DNA of 64,000 bases from Streptomyces sporangiiformans (GTDB taxonomy: Bacteria > Actinomycetota > Actinomycetes > Streptomycetales > Streptomycetaceae). The stretch spans positions 62,001 to 126,000 of the forward strand of contig NZ_VCHX02000158.1 of NCBI RefSeq assembly GCF_005768555.2, given 5' to 3'. The notes beneath the pieces were generated by a model, which saw only the letters and a list, made by a program, of their open reading frames with translations, was not told the origin of the DNA and ran no database searches. Position 1 is the first letter of the stretch; each line of letters starts with the position of its first letter. The position numbers and the translations under genes were made by a program. Below are positions 61,377-64,000 of this stretch, piece by piece.

Positions 61377-63586
61377 CCACCGTGACCGGGAGGACCCGCA
61401 GGACGCACCGCAGGAGGGTTCCCGAGGTCAGACAGCTGAGTGAGGTGGAATGCGGCCTCGCTTGCCTGACGATGATGCTCAACTACTACGGCTGCGGGAC
61501 CTCCTTGTCGGAGCTGCGGACGCGCTGCGGCGTCGGCCGCGACGGCCTCTCCGCGCTGGATATGGTCAGGATCGCACGCGACCATGGAATGCGGGTGAGG
61601 ACGGTCTCGCTGCCGCGGAATGATCTCCGTTTCGTGGCGCTCCCCGCGATCGTCCACTGGGAGTTCAGCCACTTCCTTGTCGTCGAACGGTGGTCGCGCA
61701 AGCACGTCGATGTGGTGGATCCCGCCAGAGGACGCTGTCGGCTGACGGAGGAGGAGTTCGACGCCGGGTTCACGGGGGTGGTCGTCCTCCTCGAGCCAGG
61801 TGCGGCCTTCGACCGTCGTCCGGCCGCTCCACCCCGCTCGACCTTCCGGGGGTACGTCCTTCAGTTCCTGCGGCAGTCGCCCGGAACATCGCTGCAACTG
61901 CTGGGGGTCTCGCTGCTGCTGATCCTGCTCGGGCTTGTCCTACCGATCCTGACCGCGGTGGTGCTGGACCAGGTCCTCCCCTACCGGATGCGCAACATCA
62001 TGCCGGTCCTGGGGATCGGTATCGTCGCGATCTTCATCGCCCAGACCGCCGCGACACTGCTGCGGGAATGGCTGTTGGTGTTTCTTCGGGCGCGTATCGA
62101 CGTCAGTATGATGCTCGGCTTTGTCGAGCACCTTCTCGAACTGCCGTACAAATACTTCCAGCAGCGGTCGACGGGCGACCTGCTTGCCCGGGCGGCCAGC
62201 AACGCCATGCTGCGCGAACTGCTGAGCAACCAGCTCCTGTCCGCCGTCATGGACAGCGGGCTGGTGATGTTCTACCTGCTCCTCCTCTTCTGGCAGTCCC
62301 CGCCGTTCGGCGCGCTCACGCTCGGCGTCGGCCTGGTGGGGGCGATAGTCCTCATGCTCAGCTACGGCACGATCAACAGGTTGTCGGGCCGGGAGTTGGC
62401 CGCCTTCGGGAAGTCCCAGGGATATCTGGGCGAAGCGATCGTCGGCATCGGAACGCTGAAAGCAGCCGGCGCCGAAGCACAGGCCTTCGACCGCTGGTCG
62501 AACCTGTTCTTCGACCACCTCAACATCTCGCTGCGCCAAAACTATGTTTCCGGCGCCGTGGCCTCGATACTCGGGTCCCTGCCCTTGTTCGGACAACTCG
62601 GGTTGTTGTGGGTGGGTGCCACGCAGGTCCTCAACGGATCGATCAGCGTGGGCACGATGGTGGCGCTCCTGGCTCTGGCCGCCGCTTTCTTCGCGCCGCT
62701 CACCTCGCTCGTCGACAGTGCTCAGCAGTTCCAGCTCGTCAGTGCCAACCTCGACCGCATACGTGACGTGCTTGAGGCGGAGCCCGAGCAGTTGCGACAG
62801 GCGCCACGACCGGCCCCGCGGCTGTCGGGGCACCTGCGGATGGACGGCGTCGGTTTCCGTTATGCGAAGACAGGCCCCCAGGTGCTGCATGACATCGACC
62901 TGACCGCACGCCCCGGAGAGAGGATCGCAATCGTCGGGCTCTCCGGTTCGGGCAAGAGCACGCTGGGGAGACTACTGCTCGGACTCTATGTCCCCACCCA
63001 GGGGGACATCTTCTACGACGGCGTCTCGCTGCGGGATTTCAAGTGGCAGGAACTGAGACGCCAGTTCGGCGTCGTCCTGCAGGAGAGCGCCCTGTTCAGC
63101 GGGTCGATACTGTCCAACATCGCGCTCAGTAACCCGTCGATCAAGCGCGAGCGAGTGGTCGAGGCTGCCGAGTTGGCTGCCATACACGACGACATCATGG
63201 CCATGCCGATGCAGTACGACACCTTCGTCTCCGAGGGCGGGAGCGCCCTGTCCGGCGGTCAGCGACAGCGGCTGGCCATCGCACGGGCCATCGCGCACAG
63301 ACCGGCCATCATCATGCTCGACGAGGCCACGAGCCATCTGGACGTCGAGACCGAGTGGAGAGTCGCGGAGAACCTGCGCACCCTGGCCTGTACCCAGATC
63401 ATCATCGCGCACCGCTTGAGCACGATTCGCGACGCCGACACCATCCTGGTGCTCGACCAGGGAACCATCGTGGAGCGGGGAAGCCATCACGACCTGCTTC
63501 GGCGAGCCGGTCACTATGCGAGACTCGTGGGCCAGCAGCTCGAGTCAGGCGACGAGGCGTCGCGGCCAAGCACTGGTGCCCCCTGA
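61373..63586 (+). CDS. lanT: C39 peptidase-containing ABC transporter LanT
   Basis: A 737-residue half-transporter. The N-terminal C39 protease (about 15-145) has Gln21, Cys27 (VECGLACL), His100 (EFSHFLVV) and Asp116 (VVDPARG), a complete papain-like site that cuts after the double glycine. Six membrane helices follow (about 165-440), then the ATPase with Walker A GLSGSGKST, signature LSGGQRQRLAIARA and Walker B IIMLDEATSHLD. It removes the leader and exports the modified peptide. GTG start overlaps the previous stop (GTGA). No immunity transporter (LanFEG) or regulator follows. Confidence 0.95.
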   Translation: MTTVTGRTRRTHRRRVPEVRQLSEVECGLACLTMMLNYYGCGTSLSELRTRCGVGRDGLSALDMVRIARDHGMRVRTVSLPRNDLRFVALPAIVHWEFSHFLVVERWSRKHVDVVDPARGRCRLTEEEFDAGFTGVVVLLEPGAAFDRRPAAPPRSTFRGYVLQFLRQSPGTSLQLLGVSLLLILLGLVLPILTAVVLDQVLPYRMRNIMPVLGIGIVAIFIAQTAATLLREWLLVFLRARIDVSMMLGFVEHLLELPYKYFQQRSTGDLLARAASNAMLRELLSNQLLSAVMDSGLVMFYLLLLFWQSPPFGALTLGVGLVGAIVLMLSYGTINRLSGRELAAFGKSQGYLGEAIVGIGTLKAAGAEAQAFDRWSNLFFDHLNISLRQNYVSGAVASILGSLPLFGQLGLLWVGATQVLNGSISVGTMVALLALAAAFFAPLTSLVDSAQQFQLVSANLDRIRDVLEAEPEQLRQAPRPAPRLSGHLRMDGVGFRYAKTGPQVLHDIDLTARPGERIAIVGLSGSGKSTLGRLLLGLYVPTQGDIFYDGVSLRDFKWQELRRQFGVVLQESALFSGSILSNIALSNPSIKRERVVEAAELAAIHDDIMAMPMQYDTFVSEGGSALSGGQRQRLAIARAIAHRPAIIMLDEATSHLDVETEWRVAENLRTLACTQIIIAHRLSTIRDADTILVLDQGTIVERGSHHDLLRRAGHYARLVGQQLESGDEASRPSTGAP

Positions 63587-63697
63587 CCGGTGATGAACGG
63601 CGGCCTCTTCCAGCCGTGGTCCGAGGCGTAGTCCTGTCCCCTGGTCGGCTGCAGAAGATCGCTGGATCAAGAAGAAGCACTCCATAACCGGGCGCCG

Positions 63698-63832
63698 ACT
63701 GTCACGCTCGGTTACTATGCTCACTTCATGCCGGAGGCGGGGAGTAAGGGGCGCATCGCAATCGACGGACTGCTCGGGAACCAGGGAGATCAGCGTGCCG
63801 GCCGAAACTCCCCAGATTCTCCCCAGGGGTGA
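63698..63832 (+). pseudogene. tyrosine integrase C-terminal fragment
   Basis: An open run reads TVTLGYYAHFMPEAGSKGRI, then AIDGLLGNQG, and ends in RNSPDSPQG and TGA. It is the typical end of Streptomyces phage-type integrases, including the active-site tyrosine in the GYYAHFMPEA block (T-x-x-x-Y-x-H). No start and no upstream catalytic residues remain. Its last 20 bases recur in weaker form at 55386 and 5201. Confidence 0.7.
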
Positions 63833-63911
63833 TCGTGGCCGACTCTCTGGGGTACGCGTGCTTGGAGTCGGTCGTGGACTGTGAGGCTGGAGAGTCGGGT
63901 GGCCTGGGAAA

Positions 63912-64000
63912 ATGCTGACTGAGGTCACCGCAACCCGCTACATCGCGCCCCTCCGGTCCGGCGGCTCCGTGCCCGGCGTCGTCGAGGCCGACGACCTCGG
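63912..64000 (+). CDS. HipA-like kinase family protein, partial at the window edge
   Basis: The frame starting at ATG 63912 reads MLTEVTATRYIAPLRSGGSV followed by PGVVEADDLG and runs off the window. This opening (LTEVTATRYxxPLRxGGSxPGxVEADDLG) is typical of a conserved actinomycete family annotated as HipA-like kinase. No ribosome site is obvious. It marks the return to core-type sequence to the right of the integrase relic. Confidence 0.7.
   Translation, partial: MLTEVTATRYIAPLRSGGSVPGVVEADDL

Overview
The window is chromosomal DNA from a Streptomyces or very close actinomycete. It is very GC-rich with strong third-position bias and many GTG starts. Four-base ATGA/GTGA gene overlaps are common, and typical Streptomyces families are present: ANTAR and STAS regulators, a SpoIIE-type phosphatase, LAL/LuxR regulators and a complete mce locus. 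No rRNA, tRNA or CRISPR array was seen.

Layout. 0.1-5 kb: two membrane proteins, then a leftward operon of an anti-anti-sigma protein (STAS), a GNAT enzyme and an ANTAR regulator, followed by a second ANTAR gene. 5-9.6 kb: CorA transporter, a winged-helix protein, a LysE exporter and a secreted trypsin. 9.7-18.9 kb: a giant LuxR (LAL) regulator, a GAF-LuxR regulator divergent from two overlapping acyl-CoA ligase genes, a GNAT enzyme and a zinc-ribbon endonuclease-like protein. 19-23.3 kb: the glycerate route from glyoxylate (gcl rightward; hyi and glxR leftward). Both promoters carry the same pair of 15-bp boxes spaced 21 bp. 23.4-35.8 kb: one tightly overlapped leftward mce operon (ATPase, two permeases, six Mce proteins, two accessory membrane proteins) preceded by an ECF sigma factor with a membrane-anchored tail. 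36-39.9 kb: a small protein pair, then a purine operon (uraD, uraH, urate oxidase, 8-oxoguanine deaminase). With gcl/hyi/glxR this can take oxidised purines to urate and toward allantoin, and return glyoxylate carbon as glycerate. Allantoin-to-glyoxylate genes are not in the window.

40-55.3 kb: a GH89 lipoprotein, a PAS/GAF-SpoIIE phosphatase, a secreted intradiol dioxygenase, an animal-type haem peroxidase, several small enzymes, AlaA aminotransferase divergent from an HxlR regulator with twin palindromic operators between them, and a divergent pair of IucA/IucC siderophore synthetases. 55.3-63.9 kb is an accessory island. A compact class II lanthipeptide cluster (mersacidin-type precursor, LanM, a short HlyD-like protein, LanT with C39 protease) lies between two same-strand pieces of a decayed tyrosine integrase, next to an orphan ribbon-helix-helix antitoxin relic. 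The window ends in the start of a HipA-like kinase gene.

The most promising novel object is the lanthipeptide cluster and its 29-residue, four-cysteine core peptide. Next come the shared twin-box operators, the membrane-tethered sigma factor in front of mce, and the lone siderophore-synthetase pair. All assignments come from reading the sequence and knowledge of families; no database search was run.
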